A DNA stretch of 64,000 bases from Axinella damicornis (GCA_963931865.1 OZ007511.1:4048626-4112625), one strand, 5' to 3'; counted from the first letter of the stretch, positions 43,095 to 55,894 are shown. The notes: generated from the letters alone by a model not told the origin. A program made the numbers and translations.

Positions 43095-44639
43095 ATTGTT
43101 TCTTGAGCTAGGCCATTTGACAGTGAATGTCCCATGGTTTACATGTGGTGCAGAACTGCACTTGTTATTTCAAGTTACAACTGGCAAGTTGGAAGTCAAG
43201 AGGTGGAACTTGAAGCTTTCTAAATGCTATTGACATGGGTTTAACATTATTCAGAGCATGTTTACAACCGTCAAATTGACCTAGAAATGTAAACCTGTAG
43301 ACTGCCCAAACTTTCCCCATGTGATGCTGAGCTAGCATGCAGATGATGCATCTGGCCATGGTGCACGTGCATATACTGTGCACTTCAGCTATATAGCAGA
43401 CACTGAGTGTCATGCTTCTGCTATTACGGAAAGATTGGTTCTTAATGAAGCCCAGAGGAATTCTGGGGTGTGTAGGACTCTGGAATGGAACATGCATGTT
43501 CGTATTTAGCTAAGTTAGGTAGCTATGTGCATCCACGTGCTAACCCGCAGTTCATTTAACACAACATACTATGCTCACTAAACTGCAATTACCCTGCGCG
43601 TGCATGTGTTAAGCAATCGGTTTTGTCTGTCTGTTGTCTGTCTGTCTGTCCAGTGAAAATAAATTTGCAATACACACAGTTAAACAATTGCTAGACCCGA
43701 CAATAACATTGCAATTCAAAATAAGATCTGCGTCTGTGTACCTGATAGCGACCAAAGAGCTTCTATTCTATGCATCTGCATCTCTGTCTTTCTAAACGAT
43801 GGTAGGGTCCGCCATTTTAATATGGTCTGCAACTAAAAATATGGCTCTGGCACGTGTTCATACTGATCGACGCACGTCCATGTCATGTCAGTGACTGCAT
43901 GGATCTTAGACTGAGAGAGAGTGTTCTATGAACTCTAGTTTGCATAGTTGCCAAGTGTACCGAAACGTCCGGGACAGTCCCAGAATTCTTTGTCTTGTCC
44001 CCTGTCCCGTACGGAAGGTGCTTTTGTCCGGAAAAATAGCAATAGGCCTGTTCTCGTTCCCAGGCTTGTTGCAGTCTGGAAACGGAAAGTAGCGAAAGAA
44101 CATGTACTGCAATGAGACTGAAATAGCTGAGTTGAGGACTGTACCTAGTACCTGTATATATATTCCTGTAGCAAAGAAGCCAAGGAGGGAATGCCATTTG
44201 TGGAGGGAGGAGTTTCCAGGTATTTGACGAAGTGTAGTGCAGTAGTGCAGTTGTGCGGTGCATGCTTTGATCGGCATTAACATTGGAAACCACATCAATG
44301 GAAGTGGCACCACTCATGTCATGCATGTGTTTATTCAGACAAGGTGATGCCATTACATTACGTTAGCATGTACACTCCAAACCTTCTGCTTCTGGATAAA
44401 TACTTCACCAATAGCTAATACCTAAAGCAAGTGCGGGGGTGTCCGGATGTGAGGGGGTGTCCCGGACACCCTGCTACTTCCTTCGCACAGTTGCTGAGAA
44501 GCACGCCATTCTATAGCTACCTGTGTAGAGTAAGGGCAGGGGTGTCCGGATGCTTCGCAAACTTCCTTCCAGCAACTGTACGAAGAAATTTGACCCCCCC
44601 CCCCCCCCCCCCCCCCCCAAGTGTTGTGAGTCATTCTAT
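43095..44639. other. No gene recognised; contains duplicated block and C run
   Basis: 43329-43600 is a diverged copy of 46058-46335 (shared GCTAGCATGCAGAYGATGCA, ATTACGGAAAGATTGGT, GAAGCCCAGAGGAATTCTG). A 25-nt C run occupies 44594-44618. Frames here show no known domain. Confidence 0.5.
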
Positions 44640-45370
44640 ATATGGTGGAGGTCTAACTCGTAGCTATCATGTTGCTTAATCATTTATGGATTGGCCTCCA
44701 GCTCTGCTTTTTCGATAAACACTGCATGAGTAAACTTCCAGACAAGGATGTGCCAGTACAATTGGTGAGTCATATTATAATTGGAGGGCTAAATAGTTGG
44801 CTATATGGTTGGCATCATGGTGCATGAACTTCTGACTCATTTAGATTGGATCACCCACAAACTCTGGACAAACCATTCATGAATAGCTACAATTCTGTGT
44901 TTATCCGGATGGGTGGCACTAGTACAAGTGTATATATTAGTGGTGCAGGGCTAATTGATATCATGGTGCATTGGAACACCCACAAACTTCTGCTTTCTGG
45001 ACCAAAGCATTCATGAATAGCTACAATCCTGTGTTTATCCCGATGGGTGGCACCAGAATAAGTGTATATATTGGTGAGTCAGTCTGTAGTGGAGGGCTAA
45101 TTGGTATCATGGTGCATGAATTTTGACACATTTAGATTGGCACACCGACAACTTCGGACAAACAGTTCATGATTAGCTACAATTAGGTGCTTATCCAGAT
45201 GGGTGACACTAGTACAAGTGTATAATAATATTAGTGAGACAGTCTATGATGGAAGGCTGATTGGTATCATGGTGCATGAAGTTAGATTGCCACACCCTCA
45301 ACCATCATTTCTGGATAAATACGTACTGCATGAACAGCTAGTACAAGTGTATACTTAGTCAATGTTTGGT
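44640..45370. repeat. Tandem repeat array 1, unit about 150-170 bp
   Basis: About four to five imperfect units with landmarks TGGTGAGTCA, GATTGGTATCATGGTGCATG, CACCCACAAACTTCTG, GAATAGCTACAATTCTGTG, TTATCCAGATGGGTGGCAC and TACAAGTGTATATATTAG. The array is gene-free on both strands. Confidence 0.85.
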
Positions 45371-46859
45371 TGCATGAATTAATTAGTAAAAGACATGTAC
45401 TCTGTGGTGTTGCAATTATAATATTATGCTCTGGGTTGATTGCTTAAGCTCACTGCAAAGCATAGCTACTAAACATGATCACCCTTCAGATTTTTGTAAG
45501 AACAACTTTTTCAAAGGCACGGCAGACACTGTGTATGTATACTAGCTAGTTGTGCATCTATGCACACCATGGGAGAATGGACAAACAGGTTTACCATCCA
45601 CCATTCCAAAGCATGTTGACTAATGCTGCAAGTACAATGACTTGGTCACCAGAAATGTTGCTAAGATTGTTTCATGTCGACTGCTCAGTCAATCTGCATG
45701 TGCTCCGTGGTTGCAATCAGTAGTGCGCATTCTTCCAGGAATGTGCCACTCCTCCACACGTCCACTCAATGTCCCGGTATGTCGCTGCATGTCAAGCCAA
45801 TGTGATGAAAATGGGGAACCGTACTATACGCAAAAAAAACAAACACTGCACAACAAATTTACAGTTTGAGCACTTAACTTTTTCCTGGAACTGCAGACCT
45901 CCTTCTCGTAATTTGACAGACATAATGAACCACAAGTTGTTTCTGAGTTGTCACAGTTGCAGGAAGTTTACATTATGCCACCCACGTTAGATGTGACATT
46001 GTAGATTCACAATTTATTCCTAGAATCACTGTACTAATTTGAATCTTGGAATACAAAGCTAGCATGCAGACGATGCATCTGGTGCATGAGTACCATGCAC
46101 ATGTATATACTGTGCACTTCAGCTATATTGAGTGTCATGCATCCTGCCGCATTACGGAAAGATTGGTAATGAAGCCCAGAGGAATTCTGAGGTATGTACG
46201 ACTCTGGAATGGAGGATGGTAATTTAAAGCATGCATGCACATATTCTACGGTACTTAGGTGCACCCACCTGCTATAGCTATAGCATTACCTGCAGTTCAC
46301 AACATACCTTGCTCACTGAAACTGCAGTAATCTCTCATTGACTACGTAATTTTGTGATAACGGTTACAAATTCCGCTTGTACAGAATTCGTGACTCGATC
46401 TGAGTCATCATCACCAATTGAAAACCCAAGGAGTGGTTATAGTACAGTTTCAGTGAGCTCTCACATGCCGGTGTACACCTTACAAGTGTATGTAGAAACT
46501 TTAGGAACAGAACTGATTTCAGCAGCAGAGGTACTGCTCCTCACAAAAGAGAATCATTATCAGTGGTATTTATGCTACTTCTCCCCAAGTCCCGGGTCCC
46601 TAGAAGAATGCAAAAGCATTAAATTTTCAGTGTACCTTGATGACAGTACAAGTCTATTAATGAAGTGCACTATAATTATATTAGTATCAAGTGCATGAAT
46701 CATTGTACCAACACCACTGGTTTATCCAGATGGGGTGGAACCCGAGTAACAAGTTTAATAAGAAGGTATAGTGATTTGTGTGCTCTTTTGTATTGGTACC
46801 ACCACAGCGTTCTGAATTGCTTCATGTCAAATGCAATCCAGACTAGGTGATACCATGCA
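45371..46859. other. Spacer between the two tandem arrays, with an unassigned open frame
   Basis: 46333-46698 is open for about 120 codons on the plus strand (e.g. MPVYTLQVYVETLGTEL, WYLCYFSPSPGSLEECK). It has no ATG near its start and no clear splice sites, and I do not recognise it. 46058-46335 duplicates 43329-43600. Confidence 0.4.
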
Positions 46860-47640
46860 GTACAAGCATCTACATTACTGAGTCAGTGTTTGGTGCAGGG
46901 TTAGTTTACGGATTGACACGTACGATATTCCTTCTGCATGTCTTCTGCTCAGTTTTCAATAAACACAGCATGAGTAGCTATACCTATAGCTACAAGGATG
47001 TGGCAGTACAATTGGTGAGTCAGTATATATTATGTTGGAGGGCTTCATGGTGCATGAACTTCTGACTCATTTGGATTGGCACGCCCACAAAGTTCTGCTT
47101 TCTGGACAAACAGTTCATGATGAATAGCTACAATTCTGTGTTTATCCAGCTGCAGATTGGTGGCACCATTATAAGTGTATATACTAGTGAGTGAGTCTAA
47201 GGTACAGGGCATGAATGTTTGACTCATTTTAGATTGGAACACCCACAAACGGCTGCTTTCTGGACAAACAGTTTGTGAATAGTGTTTATCCAGATGGGTG
47301 GCACCTGTACAAGTGTAAATATTAGTGGTGCAGGGCTGATTGGTACCATGGTGCATGAATTTTTGACTCATTTAGACTGGAACACCCACAAACGTCTGCT
47401 TTCGTTCATGAATAGCTGTTTATCCAGATGGGTGGCACTAGTACAAGTGTATATATTAGCGAGTCAGTTCATGATGGAGGCGAATTGGTATGAATTTGGA
47501 TTGCCACACCTCAACCCTCATTTCTTGATAAACACTACAACTACTTCAGTGATTATCCAGACAGGCGGTTCCAGTACAAGTGCATAGTTTCTCAATGTTT
47601 GGTGGAGGAGGGCAAATTGGTATCATCCATGAATTAATTT
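46860..47640. repeat. Tandem repeat array 2, same unit as array 1
   Basis: Five or so units with the same landmarks and order as 44640-45370. The leading sequence (CTGCTCAGTTTTCAATAAAC and AAGGATGTGGCAGTACAATT) also matches the start of array 1, so the whole array plus flank is duplicated. Confidence 0.85.
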
Positions 47641-47666
47641 GGATTGCCACACCATAATATATACAG

Positions 47667-47970
47667 TAGGGGTGGCTGGTGTATGGCCGAGTGTTTTATG
47701 CTAATCGAAAGGTTGCAGGTTCAAATCCCGCCATTGCCATAGGAGAGATTTTCTTTCTTTCCTAGGAGACGACTCAGCTCTACCCTAAATAAAATGAGTA
47801 GGTGTTATGTGTTAAATTTGAAGGTGTTTTCACCTGATACAGTTCACACTGCATCTCCTTCGGAGGGGATGTAAAGCCGGCGGTCCCAGGGTACTGGTCA
47901 CTATTAGCATTCAGTTGCTATTTCTGGTTACCTTGTTAGCCACTCTAGATCTATATGGTGGTTTGTCGTA
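47667..47970 (+). repeat. tRNA-derived SINE, near full length
   Basis: Head GGGGTGGCTGGTGTATGGCC with A-box-like TGGCCGAGTG and B-box GGTTCAAATCC, then body GACGACTCAGCTCTACCCTA and the segment CTTCGGAGGGGATGTAAAGC followed by CGGCGGTCCC, which resembles a central domain seen in several marine-invertebrate SINEs. The A box carries an insertion, so the copy is decayed. Confidence 0.8.
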
Positions 47971-48162
47971 TAGAGGAAAGGGAGGAAAAATTTTAATTAG
48001 TGTAAAGCAGCTAGTGCAATGGAGGTTGAAGTGCATGGATTGTTCATGTGACTTGATACCAGCTGGCCTCCACATGATGCGCATGTAATAAACACTAACT
48101 GGTACTCTCCAGCTAGCTGAATAGTGACAACTGTTTGGGATTACCAGTGGATCATTTACAAG

Positions 48163-48408
48163 TATACAGGACGGTTAGTCTTATACTGAATACAATGATT
48201 GTTCTGGCATATCCTAATCTCGGGATAAACAATAAGTATTGGTTCTGTATTGCACTCAAGCTGGACTCTTAGCTGTTTTAGAGACATAGGCCCTAGGTCT
48301 CTAAAACAGCTGAGTCCAGCTTTAGTGCAATACAGAACCAATGTTTATCCCAAGATTAGGATATGCCAGAACAATCATTGTATTCATAAGACTAATAGCC
48401 CTGACAGA
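48163..48408. repeat. Near-perfect palindrome, about 245 bp
   Basis: Two arms of about 115 bp (ACAATGATTGTTCTGGCATA...GCTGTTTTAGAGACATAGG and the inverse) meet at about 48286 with almost no loop. A few single mismatches and short indels separate the arms. Confidence 0.9.
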
Positions 48409-48839
48409 CAGTGCTACCTATTCACCAAGGGCAAAGTCCGAAGTGATCATAGGTGCATCCTGAAGGTCTCTAAATGGCAAAAAAAAAAAACCCCTGCTTG
48501 AGTGCAATAACTATGGATGAATTTTTGATGAGGTGTCTATTGGATTTTAGAGACCACATTAAATTCAAAATATCGAAGGACGTTATGCATACCATAGTCT
48601 AATATAATAATAATATGGTTTAGCACAGTTATTGTTGACATGGAAACACTTCAACGACTGCTGGTAGCTATGTACATGTAAGATCTTACGTCTATCTACA
48701 TACGCCCATATAGAGGAGCGCGCGCGAATTATATTTCCGGAAACGCAATGTAGATAACCGCGCAATGACGTACGCGGTAGCTATATCTGAAAGCGCAAAA
48801 TTTGCTTACTACGTGCAGTGTTCCGTGTAGATTAGTGCC

Positions 48840-51138
48840 ATGGCCGATCCCGAAGTGGTTCAAGAACAAGCGAGGCCCAAAGAGCAGATTGTGGATCCAT
48901 GGCGAGCGGTAGCCGGGGAGGGGCAAACCTCTATCGACTACGACAAACTAATTGGTAAATGATGCCGTGGAGGGCACGACGCTATTTGCCTGTGCAATAT
49001 GTGACACAATATTGCATGTGGTTATGTTGTCATTTACAGATCAGTTCGGCAGCCAGCGAATCGACAAGGAGCTGTTGGACAGAATCAAAACAGTGACCGG
49101 CAAAGAACCGCATCATTTCTTGAGGAGGAAAGTGTTCTTCTCCCATCGGTACGTGTTCTATACTCTTGGCCCTCGTGCCTATACTGATGGATACGTGCAT
49201 GTAGTTGTCCATATTATTGGCGCCTGCATTGGCTGCACTATATATCTATCCGAATTACCGGTATATTATCTATCTGTGTAGTGATGTGCCTGGAATTCTT
49301 GATGCCTACGAAGCAAAGAAGCCGTTCTTCCTCTACACCGGGAGAGGACCATCTTCTGAGTCAATGCATCTCGGACATCTTATTCCCTTTCTGTTCACTA
49401 AGTAAGTCCGAACAGAACACTGCAACATGTACTACATTTTCCCCTATCTGAACTAATTTTGAAGTTGAGCACAAGAACTGGCTTGATGATATGAACGCTA
49501 CTATGATGGATATTACTTATCTCTGTTAAAGATACCTACAAGATGTATTTGATGTGCCACTGGTGATCCAGATGACAGATGATGAAAAGTTCCTGTGGAA
49601 GGAACTAACAATCGATGAGGCCCACAGGCTGGCATACGAGAATGCCAAGGACATCATTGCCTGTGGGTTCGATGTCAATAAGACCTTCATCTTCTCCAAC
49701 CTGGACTACATGAGGTTTGCTATGCTTTCCCCATTCATATATGTAATCTGGTACTCTGTTCATAACCATATACATCACTTTATCATAATTGTAAATCCTT
49801 GCATCTATATGTACTGCTTTCTCTCTCTCTCTCTAGCTCCTGTCCTAATTTCTACCGCAATGTGCTCAAAATCCAGAAGTGTGTCACATGCAACCAGGCA
49901 AGAGCCATTTTTGGATTCAGCGGCACCGACAACATAGGTATCGTATAAGCTACAAACATTATAGTATGTGCATAGGGCATAAATACAGACAGTGTTTCCT
50001 TTTCATTGCAGGAATGTATGGTTTTCCTGCTGTTCAGGCTGCTCCATCCTTCAGCACAACATTTCCAGCAATATTTGGAGACAGAGAAGACATACAGTGC
50101 CTTATTCCTTGTGCCATTGACCAGGTATTATGTCAAGTCAGCTAGTTTCATATTGACATAACTTGTATCCTTCAATTTTTTGCAGGATCCCTATTTCCGA
50201 ATGACCCGAGATGCAGCTCCTCGCCTGGGATGGCCCAAACCAGCCTTGCTTCACTCCACATTTTTTCCTGCTCTCCAAGGTCCTCAGTCCAAGATGAGTT
50301 CCAGTGAGCCCACTTCATCCATCTTCCTCACTGATTCTAGTGAAGAGATCGAGCAGAAGGTGAATTTTTTCTCTCATTTGATATGATGTTACATTGCATA
50401 GTGTAATTATCTCCCTCGTGCACAAGCAGAGTGTAACAGAAATTATGTTGAACAGTACGTACACATTGTGCTCATATGGCACACATATATCAGTGAATTA
50501 CTGAAGTCTGTTCAATGTACTCTTTTGTGCATGAAGAGGGCCAGTATATTCAGTACTGCATGCATGTATACGTAACTTAGATTTTGACTTGCCTACAGAT
50601 CCGCAAGTATGCCTTCTCTGGAGGCAGGGGCACGGTGGAGGAACACCGTAAGTTTGGAGGCAATACAGAGGCGGATGTATCCTACCAGTACCTCACATTC
50701 TTCTTGGAGGATGATGCAAAACTGGAGCAAATAAAGCAGGTAGCTATGCTTGAACAACATTGTACGGCAGTGGAGGGGACGGGAGTACATGCAGAGACAT
50801 CAACGAGCTGTTTAGTCAGAAAGGAACCATGGAGTGTGAAGTACAGACTATATTTAACTATAGCTACTTCAGTTTCTAAATCTGTCGGGCATTGAAATTG
50901 TTAGCAGTGGTGCTTCAGCTGTGCTACATTGAACTTCCCAGCTGTTAACTGGTGTTATTACCTGTCCATACAGGAGTATGAAAGTGGTAAGATGCTGAGT
51001 GGGGAGCTGAAGCAAGAGTTGATTGCAGTCCTGCAACCACTGATTGCTGAGCACCAGGAGAGGAGGAAGACCGTTACTGATGACCTCGTTAAAGAGTTCA
51101 TGACCCCAAGGCCCCTCAATTTTAGCCTGGGAAAGTAG
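48840..51138 (+). CDS. WARS1: Cytoplasmic tryptophan--tRNA ligase, 406 residues, 9 exons
   Basis: Class I aminoacyl-tRNA synthetase charging tRNA-Trp in the cytosol. Exons: 48840-48954, 49040-49148, 49282-49401, 49532-49714, 49837-49937, 50012-50124, 50186-50359, 50599-50739, 50974-51138. Phases agree throughout; 1221 nt end in TAG. The HIGH-type motif is HLGH near residue 104 ([15 protein letters not shown]), the KMSKS-type motif is KMSSS near residue 283. [20 protein letters not shown] and [15 protein letters not shown] are family signatures. The start ATG lies in a short first exon ([20 protein letters not shown]) that leads directly to the catalytic fold, so the WHEP domain of vertebrate WARS1 (471 residues) is absent, as in yeast. 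The gene is intact and probably functional. Introns are 60-260 nt, smaller than in neighbours. Confidence 0.96.
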
Positions 51139-51278
51139 CTTGGAAGGACATATTATAGAGATGTAGTATAGTATAGTATAGTCGGTTACTTCACTCTTAA
51201 GTATTTGTATCTTAACGCTGCTTTTAAGTTCAATTACTTACAGAGTACTTGCATGCTCTAAGGGATACAGAATTAACC

Positions 51279-51807
51279 GGGCGTCTTTATTCACTGGACT
51301 GGTGGACTGGACTGGACTGGAGTGGAGTGGACTGGACTCACCCAAAAATCTGTAAAATGCCTTTTTCAGTGTAGGACAGAAGCTAAGCATACTTATTCAT
51401 TCACTAAAGTTGCTTACATAGCCTGCTTTCGTGTCTTTCTTCGAGTCGGTAGAGGTCAAAGGTCACGTGCATATAATTTTAATAAGCTTCAATGAAAAGA
51501 TTAGAAGAGCATTTGTTTACTGCAGAAATCGAACTCCAGCCTTTTGCTGAAGCATAGAAAACAGAAATAAATATCCCTCTATCGTCCACGACTGACTGAA
51601 GCTCATTGCTGAAGCTCATTAAATATGCACGTGACCTTTGACCTCTACGGACTCGAGCAAAGACGCGAAAGCAGGCTGTGCAAGCAACTTTAGTGACTGA
51701 ATAAGTATGTTTAGCTTCTGTCCTACACTGAAAAAGATGAGTCCAGTCCACTCCAGTCCAGTCCAGTCCACTCCAGTCCACTCCAGTCCAGTGAATAAAG
51801 ACACCCG
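51279..51807. mobile_element. Foldback element with GGACTGGACT arrays, 8-bp TSD
   Basis: Arms of about 210 bp are inverted copies: (C)GGGYGTCTTTATTCACTGG at each outer end, then a short GGACTGGACT/GGAGTGGACT array, then TCAGTGTAGGACAGAAGCTA and AGGTCAAAGGTCACGTGCAT. The flanks are AATTAACC on both sides (51271-51278 and 51808-51815). It lies just 3' of WARS1. A solo end occurs at 17886-17950. Confidence 0.88.
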
Positions 51808-51976
51808 AATTAACCGGAGCATCCAGTGATTGATAATAATTGTAAGTCTCTATGTGGCCTCATATGCAGTATGCATATGCATGGGATGAGGCTATAGCAG
51901 ACCATGGCTGCAAGGGTGCAATATTCACATGATTTTATAGTTAGCTAGGAGTATTCATGCATGTACAACATGTGCT

Positions 51977-52026
51977 TAATCCACCTCCTGCCGTTGAGAT
52001 GTACACTCAACGGAGGTGGATTAAGA
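51977..52026. repeat. Short palindrome
   Basis: CTTAATCCACCTCCTGCCGT and its inverse ending AACGGAGGTGGATTAAG, separated by about 10 nt. Confidence 0.85.
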
Positions 52027-53002
52027 TTGTACCTGGGGACAATTGAGGCTATAGAACTGTAGTTTGCCAGTGACATTGAAATCAGTGCTCAAAATAATTA
52101 TCCATGTTTAAATGATGTTTGGTGATCAGAAGTGACATAGCTACAGCAGACAGCTTCAAGGGTATCATGCATGTTGCATTAGTTCATGTTCTTGCTCTCT
52201 TTCGGGCCCTGTGATCATGAACTGGCGCTTGTTTGGCCTGGGAACGAGGCTAGCTGCTGTATGGCCAGCCTGTTTTACTTACGGTTGGTGTGGATGTTTA
52301 TCTATAGCCTCACAGATTCTCATGAATCGTGATGTCGATGAGTCACCATGTAGCCACCTTTCACCAGTCCATAATTAAACGGCACATATCTCTCCAGTGT
52401 ATCATGATACTACAGCAGGTTTAAGATGCAAAAAATTACTTCCCAAGACCGAGATTAGAAGCAGAAAAATGTAATCGATTGCCGTAATTAATGAATTAAT
52501 GTAATGATTCACTAATGAACCTACTGATACGAAGGATCAACTACAAAGAACGGCCCCTCAGTAGGGTAGCTAGTGTTAGGGCTAGGGCCAGCATTATAGT
52601 TTGCCAAGGAGGGGGCCATATAAATGTGGACGGCTCGGTACGTAATTGGGAAGAGAGCGCCTGATATCAAAGGTTCAAAGGTTCAAAGGTTCATAGCGTC
52701 TGACCAGGTAGTGGTATGCATGGAATTTACAAAAGTACACATAAAACAACACACACACACACACACAGTTGGGACAGAAGAATGTTCTGTAGCATTTCAG
52801 CTTCCAGATCGAACCCATAGTCATCGGCAACATGCCCTGAAGAGGCTACCCATCTCAACCATGACAGATGAGCATGACTCGGTACACGAGCATTGTCCCA
52901 GCTGCCACGTGTGCATGTCTAGTGACCAAGGGCCACTCAAGCACAGCATTCTTATCATGCCTCCAGTCCATATCGAGCATGGAGGATGTCCCAGAAAAGT
53001 GA
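52027..53002. other. No gene recognised
   Basis: A TAGCC-family half-terminus (GGCCTGGGAACGAGGCTA at 52235-52252) without a partner, a short CA array at 52750-52767 and no coding signal. Confidence 0.4.
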
Positions 53003-53160
53003 GGTTATTCTTCAGGAGAGAGTGTCCCCTTCGTCAGTGTCAGTGGGGATTTGTCATTTAGGGGAGAGTGTCCCCTTCGTGAGTGGGGCTTTGTCAGAGG
53101 AGAGTGTCCCCTTCGTCAGTAGGCTTGGCAGTCAGAGGAGAGCATCCCCTTCGTCGGCCA
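53003..53160. repeat. Minisatellite based on AGAGTGTCCCCTTCGTCAGT
   Basis: Four units of about 36-46 bp separated by related spacers (GGGGCTTTGTCAGAGG, GGCTTGGCAGTCAGAGG), the last unit partial. Confidence 0.85.
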
Positions 53161-53245
53161 TTCTTCGGATGGTGCCAACAACCTTTATCCACTGTTTTGC
53201 GCATGCGCGGCTCCCCAGGTTTTTGTGGGGGTGGATACTACTGTA

Positions 53246-53716
53246 GTCCATGTTGCACGACCGTACATTACTGAAACACGGTAGTCGTTTACATCTATAT
53301 ACAAGACGCAGCTCAGTTCAACCAAGGCGGAAGCAGTGCCGTACGCCCTCGGTAAGGTCGGAAAGCCGGGAATGGTGCTGAAGGACGAACAACTGACAGC
53401 AATACAGCACGTACATAATGGCAAGAATGTGTTTGCATGGTTACGTACGGCCAGTTCGAATTTTCTATGGGGTCGTACCGGGTCTCTATCGTGCTTCGCG
53501 TCCAGGCAGAAGCGGCGTATCGCCGTCCACAGACTTTGAAACCATGGCCTCGCATGATGCTGGAGTCGTATATTTTACCGAGTATTTGTCCGTGTTAAAT
53601 CAGCTTGCGTACAGTATATATCTCGCTGAATTATATGGAGAATGTAACGGAACTGCTCGCGCATGCGTGAACAGCGGATACCAGGCGCTCTTCTCCCAAA
53701 TTACTGAGCGCCTGAC
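53246..53716 (+). pseudogene. Decayed RecQ-like helicase fragment in a repeat, copy 2
   Basis: Homologous to 617-1079 over its whole length. An open stretch encodes MPYALGKVGKPGMVLKDEQL, then TAIQHVHNGKNVFAWLRT, which parallels SYALRRLKM...VFVWLPTGYGKS of the fragment at 28453-28818 but loses frame exactly where motif I should begin. The right end carries the hairpin CCAGGCGCTC...GAGCGCCTG, without an intact GGCTA terminus. Confidence 0.65.
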
Positions 53717-53760
53717 TTGCTTATTCAGTGATAGAAAGTTGCAACCGGAGTCTGAAGTGT

Positions 53761-54667
<907 letters not shown>

Positions 54668-54912
54668 TAAGCAGGAATATGCATATTATGCACAGAGAAT
54701 GCCTCGCTCATATGCGAGCATTATTAGTAGTCGTGGCCCGCTCATGTAGCACGTGTAGCGTCGTTCCAACAATAGTAGTAGCGTGACGAGAAACGTTTAA
54801 ACATTCGCCCGCCCGCCCTATCCTAATACATACCCTAAGCCCTGACCACGCCCCTAATGAGATTCATAATGGCGGAGAATTGTACGTTCCCAGGCGCTAG
54901 CTAGGCCTAGGC

Positions 54913-54965
54913 TAGCCTCGTTCCCAGGCCCGCACGTTCCGCGTGAGGGCCTGGGTACGAGGCTA
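54913..54965. mobile_element. Miniature TAGCC...GGCTA insertion, 53 bp
   Basis: TAGCCTCGTTCCCAGGCC...GGCCTGGGTACGAGGCTA with perfect direct repeats GGCCTAGGC (54904-54912 and 54966-54974). Confidence 0.9.
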
Positions 54966-54992
54966 GGCCTAGGCTAGGATATAGGCCGGCTC

Positions 54993-55028
54993 TAGCCTCG
55001 TACCCAGGCCCGTCTGGGTACGAGGCTA
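54993..55028. mobile_element. Miniature TAGCC...GGCTA insertion, 36 bp
   Basis: TAGCCTCGTACCCAGGCC directly followed by CGTCTGGGTACGAGGCTA, flanked by perfect direct repeats GGCCGGCTC (54984-54992 and 55029-55037). It is essentially two inverted ends back to back, 27 bp from the previous insertion. Confidence 0.9.
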
Positions 55029-55845
55029 GGCCGGCTCCGGCTCCACGCCCAGCTTTTGCCCTTCTTCTTCCCTCCGCTTGGGGAGAGTATCCCGAGTTGG
55101 GCAATGTTGCTTGCGGTCTGTGGATGTGGAGAGCACTTTTAATAGAGTTCCAGAATTAGCGAGTTACGGGCGTTCTTTAGCTGCGCTAGAAAGTCAATGA
55201 TAAAAGCCTGAGTAGGCGTGTCTTGAATCCATTCCAAACCCAGCATAACCTCAGCGACGAAGCTCTGTGGGTTGGACTCCAGATCAGGAATGTATGGCAA
55301 AAGCAGCGCAGCCTCAGGAGTTGCACGTGGTGCGTGCCACCGCTGAGCGCTAGGCTAGCAAGCCTGGGAACCTTAGGGTATGTATTAGGGGGGATGTGCA
55401 TTTGTTTCGGAAACGTTTCCACGTTTCCACGCTCGTGTGACGCACACATTATTGAGTTGCTAGAACGAGGCTACAGAAGATATAGGTTGGACAGGGCCGT
55501 AGCCGCGAGATCTGAAGTGGTGAGGTTGAACAGCAGTGTTGGCTTAGGGGCGCGGCGAAAAATGCGCGCGCGTAGCGCGCTGCTGTAGGGGGGTCTGGGG
55601 GTCCACCCCCAGGAAAATTTTGGGATTTCTGATGCAATTCTTGGGTAAGAATGTGGCGACCTGGGTCTATAGCTATAGCTAGATCTGCAACTGTGGCCAC
55701 AGTGCTTGCTAGCTAGCTAGAGCAATGCAGCAGGAACGGCCAGCTAGTTAACCACTGGCTTTGCGCGGAGCACAGCACAGGTTTGGTCATAGCCCACTAA
55801 CTAGCCTAGTCTGCAGTGCAAGACATTGAGGAGGCTCTTGCAGCT

Positions 55846-55894
55846 TAGCCTCGTACCCGCGCGGTAAGAGGAAATGAGCCTGGGTACGAGGCTA
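55846..55894. mobile_element. Miniature TAGCC...GGCTA insertion, 49 bp
   Basis: TAGCCTCGTACCCGCGCGGT...GAGCCTGGGTACGAGGCTA with perfect direct repeats CTTGCAGCT (55837-55845 and 55895-55903). Nested inside the hAT-like element at 55492-56373. Confidence 0.9.

Larger units (their letters stand above)
54755..55475. mobile_element. Terminal-inverted-repeat element downstream of KMO, about 720 bp
   Basis: CCTAATACATACCCTAAG at 54822-54839 is inverted at 55373-55392. Outward the arms stay similar (GAAACGTTT, then CGTCAC/GCGTGACG, then CGTTC(C/T)A near the ends). Two smaller TAGCC insertions are nested in it. Exact ends are uncertain because the outer arms are diverged. Confidence 0.6.

Noticed and set aside
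53003..53160. CRISPR-like array
   Set aside because: Direct repeats with spacers, but spacers are related to each other, there are only four units and the context is animal DNA; it is a minisatellite.
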